Source: Bacteroides faecalis
GTDB lineage: Bacteria; Bacteroidota; Bacteroidia; Bacteroidales; Bacteroidaceae
Assembly (NCBI RefSeq): GCF_003865075.1
Contig: NZ_BHWB01000004.1
Span: 310,001 to 374,000, forward strand
Direction of reading: 5' to 3'
Length of the DNA: 64,000 nucleotides
Each line of letters opens with the position of its first letter. The first letter of the stretch is position 1. A program made the translations under genes and the position numbers. This document shows positions 27,087 through 35,805 of this stretch, piece after piece. The notes below the pieces were generated by a model. The model had not been told where the DNA came from. It searched no databases and saw only the letters and a list, made by a program, of their open reading frames with translations.

Positions 27087-27302
27087 ATGACGGCAACGGC
27101 AAATTTCAGACAAATGGCGCAACACATCGGGTTGGCGATATGCGGCTTGATGATGCGCACCGCCTTCGGGGTGTTCGGCATCCTTTGGGGCATCATCAGA
27201 GAGATTGTAAACGGAGTGTTCCGAGTGGCGATAGGTGTAATCGTGGTTATCCTTTCCACCATTGCCTTCTTTGGCTTCATCCTTTGGTTATTCACCCTTT
27301 AA
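27087..27302 (+). CDS. Small two-span membrane protein of the transposon
   Basis: A 71-residue hydrophobic protein, MTATANFRQMAQHIGLAICG then IIREIVNGVFRVAIGVIVVILSTIAFFGFILWLFTL, with two predicted membrane spans. I do not recognise a named family. It opens a run of plus-strand accessory genes with short gaps. The next gene starts 11 bases after its stop, so it is probably the first gene of that operon. Confidence 0.6.
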   Translation: MTATANFRQMAQHIGLAICGLMMRTAFGVFGILWGIIREIVNGVFRVAIGVIVVILSTIAFFGFILWLFTL

Positions 27303-27313
27303 CCCTTACCGAC

Positions 27314-27535
27314 ATGGCAAAAAGAAACAGCAAGACGGCAGCGCAGCAGTGCAGATATTACGAGGTGGACAACATCTTCGTGTATATGGTGGAAACGTAC
27401 ATCAACGGCAATTTTGAAACTTTCCGAAGATTGTACCACGAACTGAACAAGGACGCACGGAGGGATTTCATGGACTTCCTTCTCAGCGAGGTAGAGCCGA
27501 CCTATTGGAGAGAGATACTGAAACAGATAATCTAA
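27314..27535 (+). CDS. Small transposon protein of unknown function
   Basis: A 73-residue soluble protein, MAKRNSKTAAQQCRYYEVDN, then IFVYMVETYINGNFETFRRLYHELNKDARRDFMDFLLSEVEPTYWREILKQI. It is helical and charged with no metal or enzyme motif. The ATG at 27314 is chosen because it lies 11 bases after the preceding stop; a longer frame open upstream overlaps that gene fully and reads as shadow. The PcfK-like gene follows after 13 bases. Confidence 0.65.
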   Translation: MAKRNSKTAAQQCRYYEVDNIFVYMVETYINGNFETFRRLYHELNKDARRDFMDFLLSEVEPTYWREILKQII

Positions 27536-27548
27536 AAATGACAGCGAT

Positions 27549-27965
27549 ATGAAAGGAACAGACCATTTCAAGAGAACGATATATATGTACTTGGAACAGC
27601 GTGCGGAGGAAGATGCGCTATTTGCAAAGAAGTACCGCAACCCTGCCAAGAACATGGACGAGTGCGTGACCCACATTCTGAACTATGTGCAGAAAAGCGG
27701 TTGCAACGGTTTCACGGACGGAGAGATATTCGGGCAAGCCATCCACTACTATGAGGAAAACGAGATAGAGGTGGGCAAACCGATGGACTGCCAAGTGGTT
27801 GTGAACCACGTTGTGAAACTCACGGCAGAGGAAAAGGCGGAGGCACGTCAGAACGCTGTCCGCAAATACCAAGAGGAGGAACTCCGCAAGTTGCAGAACC
27901 GCCACAGACCGTCAGCGAGAAAAGAAAACCAACCCCAACCCTCATTATTTGATTTAGGCTTATGA
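27549..27965 (+). CDS. PcfK-like protein
   Basis: A 138-residue protein with MKGTDHFKRTIYMYLEQRAEEDALFAKKY at the start and MDECVTHILNYVQKSG and FTDGEIFGQAIHYYEEN in the middle, matching the PcfK-like family named after a gene of the enterococcal pCF10 conjugative plasmid. Function is not established. The C-terminal PSLFDLGL is typical of the Bacteroides members. Its stop overlaps the start of the PcfJ gene by four bases, so the pair is translationally coupled. Confidence 0.8.
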   Translation: MKGTDHFKRTIYMYLEQRAEEDALFAKKYRNPAKNMDECVTHILNYVQKSGCNGFTDGEIFGQAIHYYEENEIEVGKPMDCQVVVNHVVKLTAEEKAEARQNAVRKYQEEELRKLQNRHRPSARKENQPQPSLFDLGL

Positions 27966-29293
27966 AACCGAAGACCAAGATACAGAAAGAGGTGGCAAGA
28001 CTTTCCGCCAACCTTCGCCCCATATCAGCGACACAAATAGATTGGGCATACCGCCACTGCGTTGAGCATATCGGCTACCGCACCAAGAAAGGGAACATCA
28101 CCTGTTCCGACTGCGGTCACGAGTGGCACAGCGACAGCGGACTATGCGACACCCTTGAAGGCTGCACCTGCCCCAAATGCCATGCCGAACTCAAAGTGCA
28201 GGACACACGCAGACGCATCTACAAGGAAACGCAGAATTTCAGCGTGATAACCACCTGCAAAGGGTATCAGGTAATCCGCGTGGCGCAGGTCAGATGCGAG
28301 AGCAGGAAAGGCGAACCGATGCGTTTCTACTGCCACGAGGTCGTGCAGCGTTGGATTTCACCCGACGGCAAGGTTACGGACATGGCGTTGCTCCGTGGCT
28401 TCCTTTTCTGCTATTGCGATGTGTGGGCATTAGGCAGCGATATGGAGGTAAGACCGCACAACAGCCTATACGATGATGTGGTGGCAAGAAGCTGTGCATA
28501 TCCAAAGATGAGGATATTGCCCCAACTCAGACGTAACGGCTTCAAGGGCGATTTCCACGGCATCTCCCCCGTGCGTCTTTTCAAAGCCTTGCTTTCAGAC
28601 CCAAGAATTGAAACCCTTATGAAAGGCGGTGAGATTGAGGTCATGAAACACTTTCTTTTCAATACCCGTACTGCCGATGAATGTTGGGCATCATATCTGA
28701 TTGCCAAGCGTCACAAGTATCAGATAGACAACCTCTCAATGTGGTGCGACTATCTGCGTATGCTCAAAAAACTCGGTCAAGACCTCCGTAACCCGAAGAA
28801 CATCTGTCCCGAAGATTTCATGGCGGCACACGACAACGCAACCCGAAAAATTGAAGCCATACACGAGAAGGAAAGAGCCGCAGAGCAACGCCGTTGGGAG
28901 ATTGAAAGGCGTGAGCGTGAGCAACAGCGACAACTCCAACGAAAGAAAGATGCGGAGGATTTCATCGCCAACAAATCCAAATTCTTCGGCTTGGTAATCA
29001 CGGACGAGGAAATAATCGTCAAGGTGCTTGAAAGCATAGACGAGTATTACAACGAGGGCAAGACGCAGGGCATCTGCGTGTTTGGCAGTGGATACTACAA
29101 GAAAGCCGACACCCTCATACTATCGGCAAGGATTGGCGATGAGATTATTGAAACCGTAGAGGTGGACTTGCGAACCCTCGAAGTGGTGCAGTGCCACGGC
29201 AAGCACAACCAGGACACCGAATATCACGAGCGCATCATAGACCTTGTGAACAAGAACGCCAACCTTATCCGTGAGCGGATGAAAGCGGCATAG
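27962..29293 (+). CDS. PcfJ-like protein
   Basis: The 443-residue protein has an N-terminal zinc ribbon of the C-x2-C type (NITCSDCGHEWHSDSG, then CTCPKCHAEL, about residues 40 to 80) and the PcfJ domain (about 230 to 420), including a charged coiled coil (AIHEKERAAEQRRWEIERRE). PcfJ genes accompany conjugation modules and often CRISPR-unrelated plasmid accessory blocks, but their activity is not known. It overlaps the pcfK-like gene by four bases and is the largest gene of this plus-strand block. Confidence 0.82.
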   Translation: MKPKTKIQKEVARLSANLRPISATQIDWAYRHCVEHIGYRTKKGNITCSDCGHEWHSDSGLCDTLEGCTCPKCHAELKVQDTRRRIYKETQNFSVITTCKGYQVIRVAQVRCESRKGEPMRFYCHEVVQRWISPDGKVTDMALLRGFLFCYCDVWALGSDMEVRPHNSLYDDVVARSCAYPKMRILPQLRRNGFKGDFHGISPVRLFKALLSDPRIETLMKGGEIEVMKHFLFNTRTADECWASYLIAKRHKYQIDNLSMWCDYLRMLKKLGQDLRNPKNICPEDFMAAHDNATRKIEAIHEKERAAEQRRWEIERREREQQRQLQRKKDAEDFIANKSKFFGLVITDEEIIVKVLESIDEYYNEGKTQGICVFGSGYYKKADTLILSARIGDEIIETVEVDLRTLEVVQCHGKHNQDTEYHERIIDLVNKNANLIRERMKAA

Positions 29294-29317
29294 CATAACC
29301 CCTAAAACAACATTGAT

Positions 29318-29575
29318 ATGGAAGTAAGAATTGAAAGTATGATTTGTGTGTGGGATGATGCAATCCCCACGATGTTCCTTGAATTTGTGAACCTCCTCAC
29401 TCTCACAACGAGTGAGGGGGAATTGAGAAAGAGCGTAAAGGAGTTTGCCGAGAAGCACGAACTTGACAAGTTTTTCCTTTACGGCTTCGGCTCACACCAT
29501 TTCTACCTGCACCAACGCTACACAAGCAACCCCGAAATGGTGATGAAGAACAGAGTTCTGTCAGTACATTTTTAA
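29318..29575 (+). CDS. Small transposon protein of unknown function
   Basis: An 85-residue soluble protein, MEVRIESMICVWDDAIPTMF, followed by a helical EGELRKSVKEFAEKHELDKFFLYGFGSHHFYLHQRY segment. No family is recognised. It starts 24 bases after the PcfJ stop and is followed by the DUF3873 gene 19 bases later, so it belongs to the same operon. Confidence 0.6.
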   Translation: MEVRIESMICVWDDAIPTMFLEFVNLLTLTTSEGELRKSVKEFAEKHELDKFFLYGFGSHHFYLHQRYTSNPEMVMKNRVLSVHF

Positions 29576-29594
29576 CCATCTAAAAAGCAACATT

Positions 29595-29828
29595 ATGACA
29601 ACACGAATGACCATCAACGGAGTAAGCACCTGCGCGGAAGCAGGTACGGAGAAATACGAGCGTTTCCAATCGGGTATCGGAAGACGCAGGCGGACACTTG
29701 TGCAGTACGACTACCGCCACCCCATAGACAGAGAATTGTTCTCTTGTGTCAAACCCACGTTGGACGAGTGCCGAGCCGCACGGGACAAGTGGCTGAACGC
29801 AAAGAAGGGAAAGGAGGACAGACTATGA
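29595..29828 (+). CDS. DUF3873 protein
   Basis: A 77-residue basic protein starting MTTRMTINGVSTCAEAGTEK, then YERFQSGIGRRRRTLVQYDYRH and CVKPTLDECRAARDKWLNAKKGK. This matches DUF3873, a short family confined to Bacteroidetes mobile elements, with no known function. Its stop overlaps the start of the next gene (ATGA). Confidence 0.75.
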   Translation: MTTRMTINGVSTCAEAGTEKYERFQSGIGRRRRTLVQYDYRHPIDRELFSCVKPTLDECRAARDKWLNAKKGKEDRL

Positions 29829-30070
29829 ACACGACCTATCAAACGCTGATAGTCAAGTTCAGCGAACCTATCACGGCATTGGACGGTATCTTTGACGATA
29901 CCGGAGCGTGGGGAACGGACACCCTCAAGGGGTGGATAGATGATTACGAAAGCACACGTTTCACCGCCACCGACAGCCATACGGCAGTCATCACGAGCGA
30001 GTACAATATGGAATGTGTGAAAGAGTGGCTACAACGGCAGACCCCCATTTCCGAAATGCGAGAATTTTGA
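29825..30070 (+). CDS. DUF6956-like small protein
   Basis: An 81-residue protein, MNTTYQTLIVKFSEPITALD, with DTLKGWIDDYESTRFTATDSHTAVI and a C-terminal ECVKEWLQRQTPISEMREF. The alpha-beta pattern is that of a small domain family (DUF6956) found in Bacteroides transposons. The ATG overlaps the stop of the DUF3873 gene, so this start is preferred over an upstream in-frame one at 29744. Confidence 0.6.
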   Translation: MNTTYQTLIVKFSEPITALDGIFDDTGAWGTDTLKGWIDDYESTRFTATDSHTAVITSEYNMECVKEWLQRQTPISEMREF

Positions 30071-30123
30071 ACGGGATGGCGGTGTCCGCACCGCCAATAC
30101 TTAAAACCCTAAAAACAAAAGAT

Positions 30124-30432
30124 ATGATAGCCAAGACGATATTACAGCAGATAGGCGGAAAACGCTTCACCGCCATGACAGGTAGCCGTGATTTCATAGA
30201 TATGGGCAACGGCTTACGGATGAGCCTTGCAAGGAACAAAACAAGTGCCAACCGCCTTGACATCATCTATGACGAAGGGGCAGACCTCTACAATATGCGC
30301 TTCTACCGCAGGACGTTCAGCAAAAAGACCTTTGAGTGCAAGACAAAGGACATTGCCGTACACGAGGGTATCTATTTTGATATGCTGGAGGAAATGTTCA
30401 CGATGGTGACGGGACTTTACACACGCTTTTGA
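30124..30432 (+). CDS. Small transposon protein of unknown function
   Basis: A 102-residue protein, MIAKTILQQIGGKRFTAMTG, then RDFIDMGNGLRMSLARNKTSANRLDIIYDEGADLYNMRFYRRTF and a C-terminal helix. The pattern resembles small beta-rich accessory proteins of Bacteroides CTns. An upstream in-frame start at 30013 would overlap the preceding gene, so 30124 is used. A GC-rich hairpin follows directly after its stop. Confidence 0.65.
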   Translation: MIAKTILQQIGGKRFTAMTGSRDFIDMGNGLRMSLARNKTSANRLDIIYDEGADLYNMRFYRRTFSKKTFECKTKDIAVHEGIYFDMLEEMFTMVTGLYTRF

Positions 30433-30919
30433 GTGGCGGGGCGGCGAGAGCCGCCCTACTTTCTTTCAGTGAGCATGATGGCGGACAAAGAAAGTAGCAA
30501 AGAAACCTTTGTCCAATCTGCGATAACTAAAAAATCCGCAAGTAAAACTTGCGGAGGCTATATATTGGGTCGTTATTTTTTGGTGGAGGGGAATGATAAT
30601 CTCGAACCGTTGAACTACACATTTCTGCTTCGTCTCCATTTCCCCCAACGATTTGATACGTTCAATCATTTTTGTTGTTCCTTTCTGAATTTTCCTAAAT
30701 ACTTTCTTCATAATTTCGCTATACTTTTTATGGTTAATAACTATGTTTTGTATTGCTCTCACAACACTTACAACTTGAAGTGTTATTTGGAAACCGATAG
30801 GCAAAAATGGCTCAACGATGTCAATTAACGAGAAAATCCTACGATAATCTATCAAGTGATAGAGCAAAAGACGTGCCAAGTTAAATATGGCACGTCTTTT
30901 GCCAGTTTTGTCAGTCCTT
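30433..30919. other. AT-rich gap between the accessory and tra blocks
   Basis: About 490 bases. It begins with a GC-rich hairpin after the last accessory gene (GGGCGGCGAGAGCCGCCC near 30438..30456), followed by TCCGCAAG/CTTGCGGA (30534..30555). It ends with AAAAGACGTGCCA/TGGCACGTCTTTT (30867..30900). Frames on both strands cross these hairpins and look like chance, so I report no gene. Confidence 0.5.
30867..30900. terminator. Bidirectional terminator at the end of the tra operon
   Basis: AAAAGACGTGCCA and TGGCACGTCTTTT form a perfect 13-base stem with an 8-base loop. A run of A precedes and a run of T follows, so it terminates on either strand. It lies 20 bases after the lysozyme stop on the minus strand. 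Confidence 0.8.
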
Positions 30920-31447
30920 TTATGGGATATACAACAGCGCAAACTCCGCCTTTCTCCGTTTGAGCAGCATGGCGTGGCGTTTTCCTTTGTAGTTGCAGAA
31001 GGCTATATACTCACGGTAGATGTTCCTGTCACCAGCTTCCAGCTTCTTGATTAAGGTGCTTTTGGGGATTGTTTTGCTGCCTAACAGCTTCGCCGGTCCC
31101 ACATTGTAAGCTAACGTGCCAAGCAAAATCGAATCAACCCCGAATTTACGGAACATGGCGACAAATTTGCGCAGGTCTTTCCGCAAAAGTTCATCCGCAT
31201 CCCGTTTTGTCATGGTTCGTGCCGAATACTTCTCGTTTGGCAAAAGTTTGTGACCCCAACCGACGTATGGGTAGTGTTTTTCTGAGTGCCAGCCTTCAAA
31301 GTAGCGGCAGCATAAAAAAGCACGTTCCATAAGCGGCAGTCGGTAGATTGCCGCCTGCCCGTCCGTTCCCTCTTGGCGGCTGATCTGCGCGGACACAGAA
31401 CAGACCGTCAGAAGTGAACAGAGCATTGTCATGAATACACGCATCAT
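30920..31447 (-). CDS. Secreted lysozyme-like glycoside hydrolase of the tra operon
   Basis: The 175-residue protein has a signal peptide (MMRVFMTMLCSLLTVCSVSAQ) and a phage-type lysozyme fold: ERAFLCCRYFEGWHSEKHYPYVGWGHKL with the catalytic glutamate in FEGWH, then a helical AMFRKFGVDSILLGTLAYNVGPAKLLGS segment. Such enzymes locally open peptidoglycan for assembly of a conjugation channel. It is the last gene of the tra operon and overlaps the traQ stop by four bases. Two adjacent ATG codons give nearly the same start. Confidence 0.83.
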   Translation of the reverse strand: MMRVFMTMLCSLLTVCSVSAQISRQEGTDGQAAIYRLPLMERAFLCCRYFEGWHSEKHYPYVGWGHKLLPNEKYSARTMTKRDADELLRKDLRKFVAMFRKFGVDSILLGTLAYNVGPAKLLGSKTIPKSTLIKKLEAGDRNIYREYIAFCNYKGKRHAMLLKRRKAEFALLYIP

Positions 31448-31947
31448 TTCAACAAGGGGCTGAAGTTGCCGATGGGAACGATGGTAAGATCGTCGTCCTT
31501 TACATTCCTGTTGTTGAAGTCAAATTCCAGTTCGTAGGAGTTGCTAAAGTTATCCTCCACCACCACGATGAAATTATGCGCCTCATCACCCGCCGCCGTG
31601 TAGTACAGGCGGAATTTTTCGTTCTCCAGCAGGTAGCGGTCGTTAGGCAGGAAGGTGATGCCGTTATCCATTTTGAGCGAGCCTTCCCCCTCGAACTGGA
31701 AATAGCGGATGGTATAGAGCGTACCCGAAAAGTCGCCCTCCTTTTTCAGTTCACAGCGGATTTCCACTGTCTGCCCCTTTACTACCTTGTTCGGCACGGG
31801 CATGACCTCCACCGTGAAGGGATAGGACTGCTGGATGTCCATGTCATCGTCACATGACACGAGGGTGAATGACATGGCGGCTATCAGGCATAACGCCACT
31901 GCCTTGAATATTGATGTTCTCTTGTTTCTGTTGTTCAGTATGTTCAT
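31444..31947 (-). CDS. traQ: Conjugative transfer lipoprotein TraQ (DUF3872)
   Basis: A 167-residue protein with signal FKAVALCLIAAMSFTLVSCD and a lipobox, then QQSYPFTVEVMPVPNKVVKGQTVEIRCEL and a beta-rich body ending in LTIVPIGNFSPLLK. It matches DUF3872, the family of CTnDOT TraQ, whose role in transfer is not detailed. The ATG at 31947 is chosen because it overlaps the stop of traP (ATGA); a longer upstream frame reads into traP. Its stop overlaps the lysozyme gene. Confidence 0.8.
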   Translation of the reverse strand: MNILNNRNKRTSIFKAVALCLIAAMSFTLVSCDDDMDIQQSYPFTVEVMPVPNKVVKGQTVEIRCELKKEGDFSGTLYTIRYFQFEGEGSLKMDNGITFLPNDRYLLENEKFRLYYTAAGDEAHNFIVVVEDNFSNSYELEFDFNNRNVKDDDLTIVPIGNFSPLLK

Positions 31948-32846
31948 TGTTCTTCGATTTTTAGATGGTTGTTTTTCTGTTTTTTCGTTGTCAGTTGCAG
32001 GTACTCGTTCAAGTCCTTGCAACCGTCATAGAGGGAGGAACGGTCGGTGACACGTTCCCCGTATCGCATGGTAAGTGCGGCAAGCGTCCGCCGTCCGGCT
32101 TCGTCACGGTCGAGGAAGCAGCCGATGCGCCCGTATCCGTCCAGCAATCCCGCCGCCTTCTCCACGTTGGCGACTGAGTTCAGCACAAGACAGTCAGCGT
32201 TACCGGTTACACCAAGCGTCACGGCAGAGAGAAAGTCCATGAAGCCCTCGAACACGAGGCACTCGTCAGCCGGGATGTCATTCGCCTTTACCAGTGATAC
32301 AGACTTCGGAGGTATGCAACCCTTGAAATATCGGCTTCTGACTTCATAGCCACCTGCCATGTTCGGAAAGCCAACGGCAAAATACCGTTTCCCACGCACA
32401 CCGTAGTTCAAGCGGCAGCAGTGACGGGATGCGATGGCGTAAGGGATGCCCCGTTCCTCTAAATACTCCGTCAGCAGTGAGCGGAGCAGCGGAGCGACCT
32501 CCACATCCTCAAAAACGGATTCGGTCGGCTTCGAGAGATAGACGGGCTTTTCCCATCCGGCAACCGTCATATTGGCGGCTTCCGCTATGAACTTCGCTTG
32601 CTTCATGAAGTCATCGCTTTGCAGAAACTCCCCGGCAAGCGTGAAGATGTCGCCGCCCTTGCCCAAACCGAAGTCGTACCAGAGCTGTTTCGCCACGTTC
32701 ACACGGAAAGAGGATGTGCGCTCGCCCCTGTACGGGGCAAGATACCACAGCTCGTTACCGCTCCTTCTGACAGGCTCATGCCCCAGCCGTGCGAGAAAAT
32801 CCGCAAGCGGCATCCTTCTGACAGCATCTATTTCCGTCCTTTCCAT
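31944..32846 (-). CDS. traP: TraP, primase-like protein with a Toprim domain
   Basis: A 300-residue protein with an N-terminal zinc-finger-like primase part (MERTEIDAVRRMPLADFLARLG, then LWYLAPYRGERTSSFRVNVAKQLWYDFGLGKGGDIF) and a Toprim fold with a catalytic glutamate (CLVFEGFMDFLSAV) and DxD (GCFLDRDEAG). It resembles CTnDOT TraP and mobile-element primases that prime the transferred strand. The ATG at 32846 is 7 bases after the end of traO; the much longer upstream frame overlaps traO and is not used. Confidence 0.82.
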   Translation of the reverse strand: MERTEIDAVRRMPLADFLARLGHEPVRRSGNELWYLAPYRGERTSSFRVNVAKQLWYDFGLGKGGDIFTLAGEFLQSDDFMKQAKFIAEAANMTVAGWEKPVYLSKPTESVFEDVEVAPLLRSLLTEYLEERGIPYAIASRHCCRLNYGVRGKRYFAVGFPNMAGGYEVRSRYFKGCIPPKSVSLVKANDIPADECLVFEGFMDFLSAVTLGVTGNADCLVLNSVANVEKAAGLLDGYGRIGCFLDRDEAGRRTLAALTMRYGERVTDRSSLYDGCKDLNEYLQLTTKKQKNNHLKIEEQ

Positions 32847-32853
32847 GCCCGTG

Positions 32854-33429
32854 TCAGTTGATGATGAACTTGATACCGACCCCGAACTGCGTGTGGAACT
32901 TCCGTGTGTCGCCACCCCAAAGGCAACGCTCCCGCAGGTTGGCAAGCAGGGCGATACGGTCTGCCACGTAACACTCCACATCGAGCGTCAGCGCACCGCC
33001 GTAGATGAAGGCGTCCCGGTCGTGCAGCGTGGAGCCGTCATGCAGCACCTTCTTCCCCCAATTTACCGCCTCATATCCGGCGAGAGCCGAAGCCCCGGCA
33101 TAGACGAAAACAATCTTTCGGGCGTCCGACAGTATCTTGAAGTAATAGCCGCCCTCCGCCGTGAACTGCGCCACGGGTATCTTGGTGTCCTTGTAGGGAT
33201 TGTTCTTCAACAGGTATTCGCCACCGAACACCCACTTGTTCCCCTTCTTCGTGTAGGTGGAGAGAGCCGCCCCGAAGCTGTACCCGCCGTCCTTGCCGCC
33301 GAGATTGAAGCCGTCCGCCATGTCCGCCCTCACCTCGATGCCCTGCATCTTCGGCAGACACCGCTGGGCGTGCGCCTGCCCTGTAAAAAGGGCAAGCGAC
33401 GCGATGATTATTGCGATGTACTTTCTCAT
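32854..33429 (-). CDS. traO: Conjugative transfer protein TraO
   Basis: A 191-residue exported protein with signal MRKYIAIIIASLALFTGQAHAQ, then CLPKMQGIEVRADMADGFNLGG and a series of amphipathic strands ending in FHTQFGVGIKFIIN. The alternating strands and final aromatic/asparagine residue suggest a small outer-membrane barrel. It matches CTnDOT TraO. It lies 2 bases downstream of traN and 7 bases upstream of traP. Confidence 0.85.
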   Translation of the reverse strand: MRKYIAIIIASLALFTGQAHAQRCLPKMQGIEVRADMADGFNLGGKDGGYSFGAALSTYTKKGNKWVFGGEYLLKNNPYKDTKIPVAQFTAEGGYYFKILSDARKIVFVYAGASALAGYEAVNWGKKVLHDGSTLHDRDAFIYGGALTLDVECYVADRIALLANLRERCLWGGDTRKFHTQFGVGIKFIIN

Positions 33430-33431
33430 GG

Positions 33432-34418
33432 TCAGCGTACTTGAAGTTCGTTGATGGTACCCGCGCGTACCAAATCCTCGTTCTCAATCACGAAGGACTG
33501 GTGACGGCCGCCGTTCTTCTCGTTCAATTCCACCACGAGGCACTTGTCATCGGGGATGGTGAACTTCGCCATCGTGAAGACCGTGCGCTCGCTCTTTTTG
33601 CCCGGCACGAGGGTGGCGTAGTTCTGCGCGCGGAGCGGCAGAATAATCTGCTCCTGCACGGCAGTACGCTTCGCAACCTTCTTGTCCACGATTTTCCAAG
33701 TGATGTAGTCCACATCGAAAGGCACGTTGCTCTGGTTCTTTATCTCCGTGTGGAAATAAAGCAAGCCGTTGTGCGTGTAGATGCCTTTCAACAGGTATTG
33801 GATGCCGAAACGCTTGCAGCCGATATGCTTCACCTCGCGCTTGTTCTGTTTGTGGATGGACTTCATGATAAGGCGCACCAGCATCGGGCTTTCGCTGCCC
33901 AGCTCTTTCAGATAGATTTCCTGCGCGTTGTTCGGGCGGTTCACCGTGCTGCCGTCATGGATGAAGTCGCACATCTCCACGTTGAGCAACAGCGGTTCGG
34001 CGGCGTACTTCACGTTGAAGGTGTAGAAACTGCCGTCCTCCGTGATGACGGACATATTCGTTTCGTTGGGAAAATTCCTTACGGTAGCCTTCACACGGAT
34101 GATGTTCTCCGCTCCGTCGGCTTTCCCGGCAATCAGGTCGGGCGAGCCTAAATCGACATAGCGCACCTCCGCCGGAAAAATGACGTGGACGGTCTTGTCG
34201 TAGGTCACTTCCAGACCGTGCGGCGGTATCATGCGGTCGAAGGTCAGCTTGCGTGACAGCCCGTGATATAGGTCGCCGTCCGCCTCCTTCTGCGGATAGA
34301 CCTCCTTCGTCAAGGTCGGTTGTTCACTTCCGTTGGTCGTTTCAACGGTTACATTCTCCTGCGCGTTGGCAGTTATGATGCCCATAGCGAGGGCAAACAT
34401 GATGATTACTTTTCTCAT
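33432..34418 (-). CDS. traN: Conjugative transfer protein TraN
   Basis: The 328-residue protein has a signal peptide (MRKVIIMFALAMGIITANAQ) and a beta-rich body. YDKTVHVIFPAEVRYVDLGS and YLKGIYTHNGLLYFHTEIKNQSN are landmarks of the TraN family of Bacteroides CTns, which take the place of VirB9-type outer-membrane channel proteins. It is encoded just downstream of traM and followed by traO with a two-base gap. The channel role is inferred from position and family. Confidence 0.87.
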   Translation of the reverse strand: MRKVIIMFALAMGIITANAQENVTVETTNGSEQPTLTKEVYPQKEADGDLYHGLSRKLTFDRMIPPHGLEVTYDKTVHVIFPAEVRYVDLGSPDLIAGKADGAENIIRVKATVRNFPNETNMSVITEDGSFYTFNVKYAAEPLLLNVEMCDFIHDGSTVNRPNNAQEIYLKELGSESPMLVRLIMKSIHKQNKREVKHIGCKRFGIQYLLKGIYTHNGLLYFHTEIKNQSNVPFDVDYITWKIVDKKVAKRTAVQEQIILPLRAQNYATLVPGKKSERTVFTMAKFTIPDDKCLVVELNEKNGGRHQSFVIENEDLVRAGTINELQVR

Positions 34419-34452
34419 TACTTTTGGATTTTAGTGGTAATTTTTATTGTTT

Positions 34453-35805
34453 TCAATATTTTTCTTGGTAAAGCATGACCCTGTACCCGGCTTTCAGATG
34501 CACCTTGACGGTTCGCATCTTTTTGGCGATGTACTGGCTCGTGCCTTGTATCAGCCCCTTGCCCAAGTCGGAGGCGAGCTGCGCCCCGGCATTGGTGGAG
34601 ATGTTGATGCTGCTTCCCAGCGAGCCGCCCATGTTGGCGGCGACCTCCCGGACGGCGTTCATCTCCATCGAGTTCGGGATGAAGATGCCGGGCTGTCCGT
34701 CCGTGTCATAGACCGCAAGCTCCACGGGGATAATCGTGCCGTCGTATTCCAGCGAGGTAATCTCGATGTCGAGCCGCTCACCCTGTATCTTGCCCGTGCC
34801 GACCACCACCGCACCCCGGGGTATTGTCCTGCCTGCCACCGCCATAGGCTCCAGCAGGCGCAGCCTTACCGTCTGCCCGTCCGTCACGCTCTGCGCCCCA
34901 TGCACGCACGCCGGTATGGTGTTCCTGTCCAATACCTCCGCCGTGCCGACAGCCGTGTTGAAACCCCGGTTGCGTTCCTGCGATAAGGCGGCGACAAACT
35001 CCGCGTTACTCATAGGCTGTGAGAGTGAAGAAACTACTTGATGCTCCACCTGTCTGATAGGCATTGCCTTGTTCTTCTTCCCTTTCTGCACGGTAGTTGG
35101 CTCTGCCCTCTGTTCCGCCGATGGCTGTCCTCCGTTCTGACCGCCCATGTACTTTGCCGCCAGCTCGTAGGACTTCTCCATAAGAGCCACCTGCTCGTCC
35201 ATAGAGGAAGCCTTGCCCCTCTCGCTTTCCAGTTCCGACTCCAGCGATGCGATGCGCTCCAACAATTCGTCCATCTCCGCATTGTCGTTTTTCGGCTGGT
35301 CGTAGAAGTTTCCGAGCGTGGCGTTCAGGTCACGGTAGGCGGCTGCGGAGGACTGGATGGTCTGCGGCGTGGCTGGCTTTGCCCTTTCTTCCTTGCCGCC
35401 CGGATTGGCGAGGTCGAAGTCCACTCCGTTCTCCGTTCCCGCTATCTCGCGGTCGAACATGTCGCCCAGCTGCCCGATGGCACGGTTGCGGCTCTCCTGA
35501 CGCTCTTCCATCTCCCCATGCTCGTAGGCTTTCAGCTTGTCGCCGATAATCTGCCGGTTCGCCTTGTCAGCGTCGGGCATCTCGGTGTTGTATCCGTCCG
35601 TTCCCGGCGGTTGCTCCTTGCCGGAGGACGGGGCGAATATCAGCCACATCGCCCCGATGAACACCAACACCATAGCGGGCAGCACGATCATCTTCTGCCG
35701 TTTCAGCCGTTGCGCCTCTGTCAGCGGTTCGCGCTCCTTTTTCGGTTTCCCCGTTTCGGGAGCAGCTTTGTTCTCTTTCGTCGGTTCATTCTTTGTCTGT
35801 TCCAT
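34453..35805 (-). CDS. traM: Conjugative transfer protein TraM
   Basis: A 450-residue protein with a cytoplasmic charged N-terminus, a single span (MIVLPAMVLVFIGAMWLIFAP, about residues 35 to 55), a long periplasmic linker with a coiled coil (ELLERIASLESELESERGKASSMDEQVALMEKSYELAAKY), and a C-terminal beta domain (VTDGQTVRLRLLEPMAVAGRTIPRGAVVVGTGKI). This layout is that of VirB10-like proteins that link the inner-membrane complex to the outer membrane, and it matches TraM of CTnDOT. Its start overlaps the traL stop by 20 bases. Confidence 0.88.
   Translation of the reverse strand: MEQTKNEPTKENKAAPETGKPKKEREPLTEAQRLKRQKMIVLPAMVLVFIGAMWLIFAPSSGKEQPPGTDGYNTEMPDADKANRQIIGDKLKAYEHGEMEERQESRNRAIGQLGDMFDREIAGTENGVDFDLANPGGKEERAKPATPQTIQSSAAAYRDLNATLGNFYDQPKNDNAEMDELLERIASLESELESERGKASSMDEQVALMEKSYELAAKYMGGQNGGQPSAEQRAEPTTVQKGKKNKAMPIRQVEHQVVSSLSQPMSNAEFVAALSQERNRGFNTAVGTAEVLDRNTIPACVHGAQSVTDGQTVRLRLLEPMAVAGRTIPRGAVVVGTGKIQGERLDIEITSLEYDGTIIPVELAVYDTDGQPGIFIPNSMEMNAVREVAANMGGSLGSSINISTNAGAQLASDLGKGLIQGTSQYIAKKMRTVKVHLKAGYRVMLYQEKY

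Noticed and set aside
30466..30942. A 158-codon minus-strand frame in the AT-rich gap
   Set aside because: It crosses the perfect terminator at 30867..30900, overlaps the lysozyme end and a second chance frame on the plus strand. No family is recognised.
33411..34151. A 246-codon plus-strand frame antisense to traN
   Set aside because: It is the complement of a clear tra gene, rich in H, R and V from GC-rich antisense codons, and has no own ribosome site.
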